In this document: positions 1-9,550 of the stretch, one piece after another
How positions within the stretch are numbered: the first letter of the stretch is position 1
Layout of the letters: each line of letters starts with the position of its first letter
DNA from: Rossellomorea aquimaris
GTDB lineage: Bacteria; Bacillota; Bacilli; Bacillales; Fictibacillaceae
Direction of reading: 5' to 3'
Length of the DNA: 64,000 nt
Assembly: GCA_020524245.1 (NCBI GenBank)
Contig: JAIVLN010000004.1
Span: forward strand, 186,001-250,000
Notes under the pieces: generated by a model
Told to the model about the DNA's origin: nothing
What the model saw: the letters and a program-made list of their open reading frames with translations, nothing else
The model's database searches: none
Position numbers and translations under genes: made by a program

Positions 1-8
1 GTTTACCA

Positions 9-1769
9 TTATTCATCTTCAAAAAGCTTCTCTCCGCGTTGCAGTCGCATCGCAATGGTAGCCAAGTGCGGCATTTCACGGGAAGTTGGAGCGTGACCTG
101 CAAGATAGCGAGTGACGGCAAGAATCAACGTCTCTTGAGCCCGTTTTGTGAGGGAACTTTCATCCTTTTCCCAATCATCATGTTCCATTATTGCCGCTTC
201 ATACATTTGGAAGGAATGGAATTCAGCATCCTCTCGTAATAAAGCATGCCCTAATGTATTGAAGAGACTTATTTTATCGCCGTTATTGGATAGATAGGTG
301 ACCACCCATTTCGCTGCTTCCGTAACTTGATGCTGCTTATTCATCAGTTCCAGCAGTTCTGAAAGGTTATCAGAATCTAATGGTTGGTTGGTCGGTTTCG
401 GTTTTTTCGCTTTCGGCATGTTCAAAAACCGGTCCAAATAGACGCTCATAGCCGCATGGAAAACACCTCGTGTCAATTCAACTGTTGTCGAACGTTTCAA
501 TGATTGATGAACCGCATGTGCATGGGTGAAAGTGTGTAATACCGTAATCCAATCGCTAAAATCATTCTGCGTATGAAAATGGGCGATCCGTTCGGCAGCT
601 GCTAATGAAACCAGCTGTGCAAGTCGTTCAGGAGAAAGACCACGTTCTAATGCTTCCATCATGACCTGTACGGTTTCCTCAGGTCGATCAGATAGGATCT
701 GCTCAAGAATCGCTTCTTCATCTATGGATGTCCCTAATCCTCCACCTTTTTGAATATCAGGAAGTTTTTCGAATGCCTGGTGCAATGGTTTGACCAAATT
801 GACCGGTGATTGCCAACTGTGTGATTCTTCACTTCGAGTTACATTCGAAATCCCCGGTAAGAGGGAAGAAAGGATGTAAGGACGAGAATCATCCCCGATC
901 TGCTCCAATATTTCAAACGCCTTGTTATGGAAATCAAGCGTATGTCCGGCATTAATATAAAAGTGGTCCGTAACAGCAGTCATCATCATATCCGCAATCT
1001 GTTCATTGGACCAACCCGTTTCAATGGCAGTCAGCAGTACTCGCTCAGCACCTTGCTGGTCTCGGACTTCGACACAATGTCGATACCATTTCTTCAATTG
1101 TTCTTTCGTTTGATTTTCTCCAAGATCGGATTGCGGCAACGATCCTAATAAAAATCGTGTCCCCATACCTGAACTTTCTCTTGCGACGTGTACCAACCCT
1201 TGATATAACGCTAATATCTGACCTGTTTTATCCAGTTTGGGTAATATATTCGTCATGGCTGTTAAGATCGTCAAACCTGATCTCCAGCCGCTTTGGCGAT
1301 GTTTCGTACCGAACTCGATACCCACCTTGGAGATTTCTGTCGGAGAAACACCTGCTTCGACCAGTCCAACGACAGCCTTGGCTATTACAAGGCTTAAACT
1401 TTGCTCAAGTCCTTCTCGTAAGCGTCTTTGGAGTTTTTGAATGGTTGTTTTCTGATGAGGGATCGGTAAGACATACACTCGATCATCTACAACTTCAACT
1501 GGATAGGTCGGCACATCGTCTGCCCATGGATCGAGCGTTCCGCCACTTTTCACATCAAAACGCGCATGATGCCAATGACATGTCAGTATACCGTCGCACA
1601 AACTCCCCATATGAAGTGGGAATCCCATATGTGGACACCGATTATCCACGGCATGAATTTCTCCATCATGCTCAAAGACAGCAATCCCGTGATTTCCGCC
1701 TTTGATGACTTTAGCGCCTTCCTGTTTCATATCCTCAACTGACCCTGCGTCGATTTTTTCTTCCAACAT
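9..1769 (-). CDS. Rieske [2Fe-2S] protein with large helical C-terminal region
   Basis: The 586-residue protein begins with a ferredoxin-type Rieske domain (about residues 5-105). The cluster ligands are visible as C45-P-H47 and C64-H-W-H67, the CxH...CxxH pattern of a Rieske centre. The remaining 480 residues are mostly helical, with no catalytic motif I recognise and no membrane segment, so this is a cytoplasmic fusion and not a cytochrome bc subunit. The ATG has an AGGAGGG site 6 nt upstream. It is a single gene divergent from the germination operon. Similar long Rieske proteins occur in other Bacillaceae as far as I recall, but the substrate is unknown. An oxidoreductase or electron-transfer role is inferred from the cluster alone. 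Confidence 0.85.
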   Translation of the reverse strand: MLEEKIDAGSVEDMKQEGAKVIKGGNHGIAVFEHDGEIHAVDNRCPHMGFPLHMGSLCDGILTCHWHHARFDVKSGGTLDPWADDVPTYPVEVVDDRVYVLPIPHQKTTIQKLQRRLREGLEQSLSLVIAKAVVGLVEAGVSPTEISKVGIEFGTKHRQSGWRSGLTILTAMTNILPKLDKTGQILALYQGLVHVARESSGMGTRFLLGSLPQSDLGENQTKEQLKKWYRHCVEVRDQQGAERVLLTAIETGWSNEQIADMMMTAVTDHFYINAGHTLDFHNKAFEILEQIGDDSRPYILSSLLPGISNVTRSEESHSWQSPVNLVKPLHQAFEKLPDIQKGGGLGTSIDEEAILEQILSDRPEETVQVMMEALERGLSPERLAQLVSLAAAERIAHFHTQNDFSDWITVLHTFTHAHAVHQSLKRSTTVELTRGVFHAAMSVYLDRFLNMPKAKKPKPTNQPLDSDNLSELLELMNKQHQVTEAAKWVVTYLSNNGDKISLFNTLGHALLREDAEFHSFQMYEAAIMEHDDWEKDESSLTKRAQETLILAVTRYLAGHAPTSREMPHLATIAMRLQRGEKLFEDE

Positions 1770-1943
1770 GTGAGCCCTCCTTTGTTTTTCTACCTAATAG
1801 TTTAAATTAACGATTTCTAGCTTGAATCCTTCCAAAGTAGAAACATCTCTCATTCAAAAGTCTGAAATGAACAGTTTCCAATAAATGCATAAAGGCCAAT
1901 CTACAAGGAAAGCTAACAGAAATGAACATCAGGAGAGTTCCTA

Positions 1944-3473
1944 ATGGGATATCGCAAAAAGGTACGTAGAAAGCGGAACATACAAGAAGAACATGAAAAC
2001 GAATTGGAAAGAGATTCAGATGTTCGACCACTGTACGAAAGCTTTGAAAAGAACATCCAAATCATTCAAGAGGAATTGGGAACGAGCTCAGACTTACAAA
2101 TCAAATCCTTTCGAATCGATGATGTTCATAATGCCTCACTCATCTTTATAAAAGGCTTGGTAGACTCGGTGACGATTGATGCATTCATATCAAATCTAGT
2201 CAATCAAGATAACAAGGATATATCCGAATATCTACACGAGTTACCTCTTGGAGAACTGGAATCTTCTGATGACCGTAATCAGTTACTTCATTCAATCTTA
2301 TCAGGGGATGCGGTACTGTTAATAGACGGTCTGCCTCAAGGATACATTCTTGAGGCGGAAAGCCAACATTTTAGATCTATACAAGAGTCAACCACTGAAC
2401 CAGTGGTTAGGGGTCCTAAAGAATCTTTTACAGAGTCCATTGAAATGAATACTGCAATGATTCGCAGAAAAATTAAAGACCAAAACTTACGAGTTGCGAC
2501 CAGGCGAATAGGACGATCAACACGAACAGAGCTAGCAGTAATTTATATGAAAGGTCTCGCCAATGAGAAAATTGTTCAGGAAGTGTATGATCGTCTAGAC
2601 AAAATTGATATTGATGCGATTTTAGAAAGTGGGAACATAGAAGAACTCATTGAAGATGAAACATATACGCCATTCCCAACGACATTCAATTCAGAAAAGC
2701 CGGATGTAATCGCTGCAGGTTTACTAGAAGGAAAAGTTGCCATCATTGTAGATGGAACCCCCTTCGTGTTACTTGTACCAGCTTTATTCATACAATTCTT
2801 TCAGTCAGCTGAAGATTATTATCAACGGTGGGACATTTCAAGTTTACTGCGACTATTACGGATTTTCAGTTTTTTCATTTCATTGTTAGGTCCTGCCTTT
2901 TACATTGCTCTTAGCACTTTTCATCATGAAATGCTTCCAACAAATTTATTGATAAGTCTTGCAGCTCAAAGAGAAGGGATTCCATTCCCAGCAATTTTTG
3001 AAGTTATTTTAATGGAAGTTACTCTTGAAATCTTAAGAGAAGCAGGGATTCGATTGCCGGTTGCAGTGGGACAGACGATCTCCATCGTAGGAGCACTGGT
3101 AATCGGGCAGGCAGCTGTGGAAGCAGGTTTCGTATCTCCTGCGATGGTCATTGTCGTATCAATAACCGCCATTTCAAATTTCATCATCCCATCGTACAAT
3201 CTAGCCATTTCCATAAGGATTTTAAGGTTCCTTTTTATGATTTTCGCAGCAATATTCGGACTATATGGGATTGCACTTGGGTTGTTTGCGTTAGCGTTAC
3301 ACCTATGCAGCTTACGTTCTTTCGGTATTCCTTATATGTCTCCTATGGCACCATACAATTCACAGGATCAGAAAGATTCATTAATCCGAATGCCACAAAA
3401 TGTAATGTTTACTCGCCCGAAGCTTATCAATCAGAAGAATGTGGTTCGTCAAAAACTAAAATCATCGAAATGA
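1944..3473 (+). CDS. Spore germination protein, GerA-type A subunit (receptor 1)
   Basis: The 509-residue protein has a soluble N-terminal half (residues 1-280) followed by several hydrophobic segments (about 285-460) and a basic tail. This is the architecture of the GerA/GerKA/GerBA family, inner-membrane subunits of nutrient germinant receptors in spores. Family landmarks include an internal ESFTESIEMN stretch and PIPxIFE-like and LREAGIRLP segments in the membrane half. It is the first gene of an A-C-D-B operon and the next gene starts 13 bp downstream. The ATG follows an AGGAG site. Nutrient specificity cannot be read from sequence. Confidence 0.93.
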   Translation: MGYRKKVRRKRNIQEEHENELERDSDVRPLYESFEKNIQIIQEELGTSSDLQIKSFRIDDVHNASLIFIKGLVDSVTIDAFISNLVNQDNKDISEYLHELPLGELESSDDRNQLLHSILSGDAVLLIDGLPQGYILEAESQHFRSIQESTTEPVVRGPKESFTESIEMNTAMIRRKIKDQNLRVATRRIGRSTRTELAVIYMKGLANEKIVQEVYDRLDKIDIDAILESGNIEELIEDETYTPFPTTFNSEKPDVIAAGLLEGKVAIIVDGTPFVLLVPALFIQFFQSAEDYYQRWDISSLLRLLRIFSFFISLLGPAFYIALSTFHHEMLPTNLLISLAAQREGIPFPAIFEVILMEVTLEILREAGIRLPVAVGQTISIVGALVIGQAAVEAGFVSPAMVIVVSITAISNFIIPSYNLAISIRILRFLFMIFAAIFGLYGIALGLFALALHLCSLRSFGIPYMSPMAPYNSQDQKDSLIRMPQNVMFTRPKLINQKNVVRQKLKSSK

Positions 3474-3486
3474 AGGTGTCACCATC

Positions 3487-4680
3487 ATGTACCCCAGAAT
3501 GATAATGATCTGTTTATCCATTCTAATTTTAAGCGGGTGTTGGAATAGTAGAGAATTAAATGAAATAGGAATTGCAGTGGGTTTGGGAATTGATAAAACG
3601 GATGATGGACAAGTGCTTGTCACCGTGCAATTGGTGAATCCGGCTGAAATTTCGGCCAAACAAAGCGGTGGTGCGAGAGCCCCAATCGTTACCTATCAAG
3701 AAAAGGGAGACACTGTATTTGAAGCGTTGAGAAGAATGACGAAAACCGTTCCTAGAAAAACCTTTTTTCCTCATTTAAGAATGCTGGTCATTGGTGAAGA
3801 GCTTGCAAAAGAAGGAATTGCGACTTCACTTGATTTACTGGAGAGGGATCAAGAATTCCGCCCAGATTTCTATGTTGTCATTGCAAAGGATCACGAAGCG
3901 CAAGATATCCTTGACTTACTGGTTCCTGTTGAAAAAATTACAGCTCAAAACTTATTTACAAAGTTGGAAACATCAGCAAAAGTCTGGGCACCGACTGTAG
4001 CGTTGAAGTTTGGTAATTTGTTGAACGAATTCACAAGTGAAGGTAAACAACCTGTATTAAGCGGCGTTCAAATTAAAGGGGATGAAATTGCAGGTAAAAG
4101 CATGGAGAACTTGCAGACCGGCGACCCTGCTACACGATTGCAATACACCAATTTGGCGGTATTTAAAGGAGATCGCTTAAAAGGATGGTTCGATGAACCT
4201 CAGAGTAAAGGCTACAACTATATTACTGGAAATGTGAGCAGCACAATTGTCAATGTACCTTGTAAAGATAAAGGTAGTGTTTCAATTGAAATTCTAAGAA
4301 CGAAAGCGAAGGTTAACGGTAAAATCAAAGATGATCAACCTATCATCAATGTACATTTAGAAGCAGTTGGAAATGTAGGGGAAGTGGAGTGCCCCATCAA
4401 CTTACAAAAATCAGAGACAATTAAGCAATTAGAAAACCAAACTGAAAAAGACATTAAAGAAAAAATCAACAGTTCCATCTCAGCCGCTCAAAAAGAATTT
4501 CAATTAGATATTTTTGGATTTGGCGAAGTCATTCACCGTAAAGATCCCAGCTATTGGAGTAAAGCTAAAACAGATTGGGATAACATCTTTTCAGAAATAA
4601 AAGTGAACGTACATGTGAAAGCTCAAATACGGCAGACAGGAAGAAGAAGCAATTCTTTTATTAACAATTTGAAGGAGTAA
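3487..4680 (+). CDS. Ger(x)C family spore germination lipoprotein (receptor 1)
   Basis: The 397-residue protein has a lipoprotein signal ending in the lipobox L-S-G-C18, followed by W-N, typical of GerAC-type C subunits. The family attaches to the outer face of the spore inner membrane and forms a receptor complex with the A and B subunits. The mature protein is soluble, without further membrane spans. An AAGGTG site precedes the ATG. The gene lies between the A subunit and the small D subunit, so the operon order is A-C-D-B and differs from the A-B-C order of receptor 2. Confidence 0.93.
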   Translation: MYPRMIMICLSILILSGCWNSRELNEIGIAVGLGIDKTDDGQVLVTVQLVNPAEISAKQSGGARAPIVTYQEKGDTVFEALRRMTKTVPRKTFFPHLRMLVIGEELAKEGIATSLDLLERDQEFRPDFYVVIAKDHEAQDILDLLVPVEKITAQNLFTKLETSAKVWAPTVALKFGNLLNEFTSEGKQPVLSGVQIKGDEIAGKSMENLQTGDPATRLQYTNLAVFKGDRLKGWFDEPQSKGYNYITGNVSSTIVNVPCKDKGSVSIEILRTKAKVNGKIKDDQPIINVHLEAVGNVGEVECPINLQKSETIKQLENQTEKDIKEKINSSISAAQKEFQLDIFGFGEVIHRKDPSYWSKAKTDWDNIFSEIKVNVHVKAQIRQTGRRSNSFINNLKE

Positions 4681-4685
4681 ACATA

Positions 4686-4919
4686 ATGTGGATTTACCTC
4701 GGTACAGGGATTACTTTATCGATGATCATATGGTTTGATGGACGACCTTTATGGAGACAGAAACAAACAAGAACGTTTTGGGTCTTCATGTTTTTACTAA
4801 GTATCGGAGCAGGATTATTGGTGTTCCAAAATATGGGGCACGTCATTCCTACTCCACTGCACGTAATAAAATGGATTCTTGAACCGCTGACCAAAAATTT
4901 TTACAAGATATTTGAGTAG
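4686..4919 (+). CDS. Small two-TM D subunit of germinant receptor
   Basis: The 77-residue protein has two predicted membrane helices (about residues 3-18 and 29-48) separated by a short basic loop, and a C-terminal amphipathic stretch. Small two-TM D proteins encoded within gerA-type operons are an established class that modulates receptor function in Bacillus spores. Size, topology and position inside the operon support that assignment. The AAGGAG ribosome site overlaps the end of the GerC-type gene, and the start is 6 bp past that stop, indicating translational coupling. Sequence similarity was judged by eye only. Confidence 0.75.
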   Translation: MWIYLGTGITLSMIIWFDGRPLWRQKQTRTFWVFMFLLSIGAGLLVFQNMGHVIPTPLHVIKWILEPLTKNFYKIFE

Positions 4920-4934
4920 AGAGGAGATACAGGA

Positions 4935-6038
4935 ATGATTGAAAAAGGAAAAATCAGTGTTCGGCAATTTACTGTTTTGGTCCTCTTATACACAATTGGA
5001 ACGACGATTTTGATCATTCCTTCCATACTTGCGACACATGCAAAACAGGATACATGGATCGCTGGTATCGTTGGTCTTTGTGGGGGCATTGCAATCATTC
5101 CTTTATACGTAAGCCTTGCATCCAAATATCCAGGGCAAAATTTCTCCCAGATTCTTGAGCATTTATTTGGAAAATGGGTGGGTAAGGGGGTCTCCCTGAT
5201 TTATCTCATCACTTTTGTTATGCTGCTTTCCGTTTTTGTACTTAGGGATATTGGAGACTTCATGGTAACTGTCATGATGGTTGAAACACCCATCTATGCC
5301 ATACATATTACATTTCTACTCGTCGTATTGATGGCCGTACGTCTTGGCTTAGAAACATTCGCCCGTGCAGGTGAACTCTTTCTCCCATGGGTAATCGTAC
5401 TTTATTTCATTTTGACTTTCACAATTGCCCCTCAAATTGAAATGAACTATGCTCAACCAGTGATGGAAAATGGGATAAAACCTATCTTGCACGCAGGATT
5501 TTCATTTTTCACATTCCCATTTGCTGAAATGATTATCTTCCTCATGATTATTCCTTATGTGAATACCTTACACCGGGTCAGCAGAGGTTTTTGGATTGGT
5601 ATCATCATAGGGGGAGTTTTTCTTATTATTTTATCTATGCTTTCCATTTTAGTAGTGGGTATTGAAGAGACTTCCGAAAGTATTTATTCAAGTTATGATT
5701 TAGCTAAGCAGATTAATCTAGGAGGATTTTTCCAACGAGTTGAAGCCATGATGGCATTCATTTGGTTTACAACTGCATTCATGAAATTAACTATATTGAT
5801 TTATGTACTGTCCCTTGGAATTTCTCAAACCCTAGAATTAACTGATTATAAACCTATCACTTTACCCTTAGGCTTAATCATTTATGTTTTCTCAATCATT
5901 ATCTTTCCGAATGTCGCTTATCTCATAGAATTTACTGAAACGATGCAACTATATGTATTTATTTATGGTGTCGTTTTTCCGCTACTATTGTGGTTTTTAT
6001 CTTTCATAAAAGAAAAGGGAAGATTCAACTCCATATAA
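4935..6038 (+). CDS. GerB-type germination permease (receptor 1)
   Basis: The 367-residue protein has about ten hydrophobic segments and starts with the IEKGKISVRQFxxLVLLYTIG pattern typical of GerAB/GerKB endospore germination proteins, an amino acid-polyamine-organocation superfamily branch. In the family the B subunit carries the germinant-binding pocket within the spore inner membrane. A GAGGAG site precedes the ATG. It is the last gene of the operon and ends 1 bp from the convergent DUF2515 gene. I see no clear intrinsic terminator between them. Confidence 0.93.
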   Translation: MIEKGKISVRQFTVLVLLYTIGTTILIIPSILATHAKQDTWIAGIVGLCGGIAIIPLYVSLASKYPGQNFSQILEHLFGKWVGKGVSLIYLITFVMLLSVFVLRDIGDFMVTVMMVETPIYAIHITFLLVVLMAVRLGLETFARAGELFLPWVIVLYFILTFTIAPQIEMNYAQPVMENGIKPILHAGFSFFTFPFAEMIIFLMIIPYVNTLHRVSRGFWIGIIIGGVFLIILSMLSILVVGIEETSESIYSSYDLAKQINLGGFFQRVEAMMAFIWFTTAFMKLTILIYVLSLGISQTLELTDYKPITLPLGLIIYVFSIIIFPNVAYLIEFTETMQLYVFIYGVVFPLLLWFLSFIKEKGRFNSI

Positions 6039-6039
6039 A

Positions 6040-7083
6040 CTACCGTCGTTCGAAAATCGCCTTTTTCATATAGACTGCAAGACTTAACTTTTCAATTGAC
6101 TTACAGTATTTTTTCTTAATTAAATAACCGTCTTCGACAAATACAGGAGTAAGATTTGGTGAGGCGTTCGTCTGTTGAAACCAATCAAAAACGGCAGGAG
6201 GTTCATGTACGATCTCCTTCCAGGCAAAGTGAAGAGAAGGACTGTAGATTTTTGGTACCCCTTGTTTCAACTCGCATTCATGTATATGAGGGTTATATAA
6301 CCTGCCAGGTATTGATTCGCGAACATCAGTGAATAGATGATCCCAATAATCCTTTCTTGAACCAGAGTGCCTTTTTTCAGTTGCCCAGGAGAATATTGAT
6401 TCTAAATGGGTTGGATAATGGAAAAGGATAGAGTAAAGCCTTTTCCCAATGGTTATCCGTTTTTCAAGTTGAGTGAAATCATGTACGATGTCACCTAACA
6501 TAATTGAATCGTTTCCTTTCCTCTCAGTCGGGAAAAGAATATAATTCAAATTCAATCGATCTTGAAGAGCAAAAGCGGTTTTATTCAACACCTTTTCTTT
6601 AAAAAAATCATTTTGTACAATGCGAGATTCAATATAATTTTGTTCATTAATAATTAGAGCCATCGTTAATTTAGATGAATTTCCATTCGCCCAAAACTCT
6701 TTCCAAATGGGTCTCATGAATGATGAAACACTCAAGTCCTTCAGCAAGTGAAACAATGGGTTGCGGTCCAGTTTACTAGCTTCATAAAGCAATAACTGAG
6801 GAAAAGCATCCTGGAAAATCAGCCAATTTCCCCGTTCAAGCCACATGAAATAATAATTCCGCTCCTCTTCTGAAAGCAACTTCGGGAGAAATTCTCCTTT
6901 CAGATCTGTCATATTCCAACCGGCATTTCTTGACACCATGTGCGCAAGCAACGACCAGTGAATTTCTGGATTTCTACGGTAATACTCCAAGTAAGCCATC
7001 GTTCTAGTAACGTTGTTTATGTTTAATGATTTTGTCTCTTGTTTAATCCAGTGTACAAGTTCCACATGTTTAGGTTCATACAT
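6040..7083 (-). CDS. DUF2515 family protein (YppC-like)
   Basis: A soluble protein of about 347 residues resembling B. subtilis YppC/DUF2515, based on the N-terminal region around NxTRTxAYLEYYxxNPEIHW and SRNAGWNMTDLKG. Function is unknown. I place the start at the ATG at 7083 because a GGGGGTG site lies 6 nt upstream. A GTG at 7113 with AGAGG ahead of it would add ten residues. It is convergent with germination operon 1 and divergent from the cyclase gene, with only about 60 bp between starts, so the two may share a regulatory region. Confidence 0.8.
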   Translation of the reverse strand: MYEPKHVELVHWIKQETKSLNINNVTRTMAYLEYYRRNPEIHWSLLAHMVSRNAGWNMTDLKGEFLPKLLSEEERNYYFMWLERGNWLIFQDAFPQLLLYEASKLDRNPLFHLLKDLSVSSFMRPIWKEFWANGNSSKLTMALIINEQNYIESRIVQNDFFKEKVLNKTAFALQDRLNLNYILFPTERKGNDSIMLGDIVHDFTQLEKRITIGKRLYSILFHYPTHLESIFSWATEKRHSGSRKDYWDHLFTDVRESIPGRLYNPHIHECELKQGVPKIYSPSLHFAWKEIVHEPPAVFDWFQQTNASPNLTPVFVEDGYLIKKKYCKSIEKLSLAVYMKKAIFERR

Positions 7084-7147
7084 AACTGCACCCCCACTCA
7101 GTGTGATGCCCACTCAAACCTCTGAATAAGATGGAAAAGGGAGGTTG

Positions 7148-9034
7148 ATGACGTTGATAGGTAACATTGAACAGGAAATGGAACGGATCGTAGCCGAATT
7201 GTTAAGAAATCAATCTTCAGATGGATCTTGGAATTATGCATTTGAAACCGGTATAGCGACCGATGCCTATACCATCATTTTATTACGAAGTTTGGGAATA
7301 CATGAGGAGGGTTTCATTCAGTCGTTAAAGGAAAGACTCCTCCGAAAGCAAGAGGATGATGGTTCGTGGAAACTGTTCAAGGACCAACCCACAGGAGACC
7401 TATCATCGACCATTCAAGCCTATAATGCCTTACTCTATTCAGGCTATGTACGGAAAGATGATCCCTATATGGAGAAGGCGGCATCCTTCATAACACGAGA
7501 AGGAGGCATCGGGCAGGCCGGTACATTTACGAAATTTCTCCTCGCTCTGACAGGGCAATATGATTGGTCTTCCATCGTATCCATGCCGATTGAGATTATG
7601 CTTTTCCCTCCAAAAGCTCCTTTAAGCTTTTATGATTTTTCCGTATTCGGAAGAGCCAACCTTGCTCCTGTATTAATTGTCAGGGAAAAGAAATTCCAAT
7701 TGCCAACTTCATATACTCCCGATCTTAAGCATCTGTATACATCTGAACAAAAGAGAACGAATTTAGCTCAGACGAAAGAATGGCGTGGCATGTTCACAAC
7801 AATCAATGAACAATTACAAAAATTATCAGAAACGCCTGAGAAACTGAAAGCAAAAAGCATCGAAACGGCTTTACAATATATGCTGAAACGAATTGAACCT
7901 GATGGGACTCTCTTAAGTTACTACAGTGCGACCTTTTTCATGATCTTTGCTTTGTTGTCCCTCGGCTATCCAAAACATCATCCTTTGATCCTCAACGCTT
8001 ATAAAGGGATCTTCAGTATGGCCGATCAGATTGATGGAACGATCCACATGCAATATACGACTGCAGATGTGTGGAATACTTCCTTGATCAGTCATACGTT
8101 ACAAGATGCTGGTTTGTCTTATACAACACCATCCATACAAAAAGCGAATCAGTATCTGTTGTCTCGTCAACATTCCAAATTCGGCGATTGGGTGTTAAAC
8201 AATCCTGAAACCATTCCCGGTGGATGGGGTTTTTCCAATATCAATACAATCAATCCTGATGTGGATGATACGACAGCCAGTCTACGTGCCATCCGAACGC
8301 AAGTGTCCGAAAATCCTTCCAATCAGCAGTATTGGAAGAGCGGCCTGAAATGGGTACTATCAATGCAGAATCAGGATGGGGGATGGCCTGCATTTGAAAG
8401 AGGGGTTGATAAGAAATGGTTAGCGCTTGCCCCCATTCAGGGAGCGGAATACCTTCTCCTGGATCCCTCTACTGCAGATTTGACAGGCAGAACGTTAGAA
8501 TTTCTAGGGAACTATACGCAAATGAATATAAATCATCCCTCCATCAAAAAGGGTCTGAAATGGCTAGCACGAAACCAACGTGAAGATGGATCCTGGTATG
8601 GAAGGTGGGGCATCTGTTACATCTATGGGACTTGGGCCGCATTGACCGGCATGGCTGCTTGTGGAAAGGGTATGGATGATGAGACCGTCAAACGTGCCGT
8701 CGATTGGCTTTACTCCATACAAAACCAGGATGGCGGATGGGGGGAGTCATGCAACAGTGATATTGAACGGAAATACATCCCGCTTGGAGAAAGTACGTTA
8801 ACACAGACCGCCTGGGCATTAGATGCTCTGATTTCGATATCTGACGAGCCAACTGATATTATAGCCAAGGGAATCGATTTTCTAGTCCGTAATGGCAATA
8901 AGGAAGGGTGGACCGAACAATATCCTAAAGGTCAGGGAATGGCGGCAGGCTTTTACATTCACTACCACAGTTATCGGTATATTTGGCCGCTTATGGCATT
9001 AAGTCATTATCGAAACAAGTATGTGTTGTTATAA
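7148..9034 (+). CDS. sqhC: Squalene-hopene / sporulenol-type terpene cyclase
   Basis: A protein of about 628 residues of the prenyltransferase-like alpha6-alpha6 barrel family. The catalytic DxDD motif is visible as D371-V-D-D374, and several QW repeats occur (QDGGW, REDGSW, QNQDGGW, NQSSDGSW). Class II triterpene cyclases protonate squalene or a related polyprene and close the polycyclic skeleton. In sporulating Bacillus the orthologue SqhC makes sporulenol from tetraprenyl-beta-curcumene, the likely role here in a spore former, but hopene synthesis cannot be excluded. Start options are ATG 7148 or TTG 7154 behind AGGGAGG. A terminator hairpin follows. Confidence 0.9.
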   Translation: MTLIGNIEQEMERIVAELLRNQSSDGSWNYAFETGIATDAYTIILLRSLGIHEEGFIQSLKERLLRKQEDDGSWKLFKDQPTGDLSSTIQAYNALLYSGYVRKDDPYMEKAASFITREGGIGQAGTFTKFLLALTGQYDWSSIVSMPIEIMLFPPKAPLSFYDFSVFGRANLAPVLIVREKKFQLPTSYTPDLKHLYTSEQKRTNLAQTKEWRGMFTTINEQLQKLSETPEKLKAKSIETALQYMLKRIEPDGTLLSYYSATFFMIFALLSLGYPKHHPLILNAYKGIFSMADQIDGTIHMQYTTADVWNTSLISHTLQDAGLSYTTPSIQKANQYLLSRQHSKFGDWVLNNPETIPGGWGFSNINTINPDVDDTTASLRAIRTQVSENPSNQQYWKSGLKWVLSMQNQDGGWPAFERGVDKKWLALAPIQGAEYLLLDPSTADLTGRTLEFLGNYTQMNINHPSIKKGLKWLARNQREDGSWYGRWGICYIYGTWAALTGMAACGKGMDDETVKRAVDWLYSIQNQDGGWGESCNSDIERKYIPLGESTLTQTAWALDALISISDEPTDIIAKGIDFLVRNGNKEGWTEQYPKGQGMAAGFYIHYHSYRYIWPLMALSHYRNKYVLL

Positions 9035-9043
9035 GTGCTTAAT

Positions 9044-9078
9044 AGGGTGCTCCCAACTTCCATGGTTCACCCTTTTTT
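9044..9078 (+). terminator. Intrinsic terminator after the cyclase gene
   Basis: The arms AGGGTG and CACCCT are separated by 18 nt and followed by a T-rich run, 10 bp past the cyclase stop codon. Confidence 0.6.
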
Positions 9079-9156
9079 CCATTCCAGGCACGAATAAATT
9101 TCATTAGGAATAGGAGATAGAATCTATCAAATAATTACACAATCTACGAAAAAAGG

Positions 9157-9187
9157 TTGCTTTTGAACTGGAAGTCTGGTGTATAAT
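9157..9187 (+). promoter_or_regulatory. Possible sigma-A promoter of the B12 operon
   Basis: A perfect TATAAT (9182-9187) lies about 25 nt upstream of the cobalamin riboswitch. The best -35 is TTGCTT at 9157 with a long 19-nt spacer, while TTGAAC at 9163 gives a spacer that is too short. The -10 element is convincing and the -35 is not. Confidence 0.4.
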
Positions 9188-9212
9188 CGGTATTAGGAAA
9201 ATTTCATACATA

Positions 9213-9395
9213 CAGAAATCGGTGAGTTTGATGTTCTAACATCTAATTCTTAAAAGGGAAGTTGGTGCAATTCCAACGCGGTCCCGCCACTGTAATTGGG
9301 AGTGTATCTGCGAAGAGCCACTGTACGTTTAAGTACGGGAAGGTGCAGACCACAATGACCATGAGCCAGGAGACCTGCCATTTCTTCAAGCACTT
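9213..9395 (+). promoter_or_regulatory. Cobalamin (adenosylcobalamin) riboswitch
   Basis: The aptamer shows the B12-box core: GGGAAGTTGGTGCAATTCC, then GCGGTCCCGCCACTGTA, and the 3' conserved AGCCAGGAGACCTGCC segment. The class binds adenosylcobalamin or related cobamides in the nascent mRNA and switches off expression. A terminator hairpin at 9466-9498 sits before btuF and is the likely expression platform. The element controls btuF and probably the whole salvage operon downstream, so cobalamin sufficiency should shut down uptake. The boundaries are approximate. Confidence 0.95.
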
Positions 9396-9465
9396 GAAAC
9401 CTACGCGGATAGGGAGGTGTGTCACGGATATTTGATTGCTCTGCACGATCACTTGTTCAATACGA

Positions 9466-9498
9466 CATCTTCATGTTCTAACGTGGAGATGTTTTTTT
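9466..9498 (+). terminator. Riboswitch-controlled premature terminator
   Basis: The arms CATCTTCATG and CGTGGAGATG form a 10-bp stem with two G-T pairs and a 6-nt loop, followed directly by seven T residues. It lies between the cobalamin aptamer and the btuF ribosome site, so it is the probable off-state of the riboswitch. Confidence 0.85.
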
Positions 9499-9550
9499 AT
9501 GTTGCAGAATATGAAAGCGTTTCACAATAAAACATTCAGGAGGATTCTTC

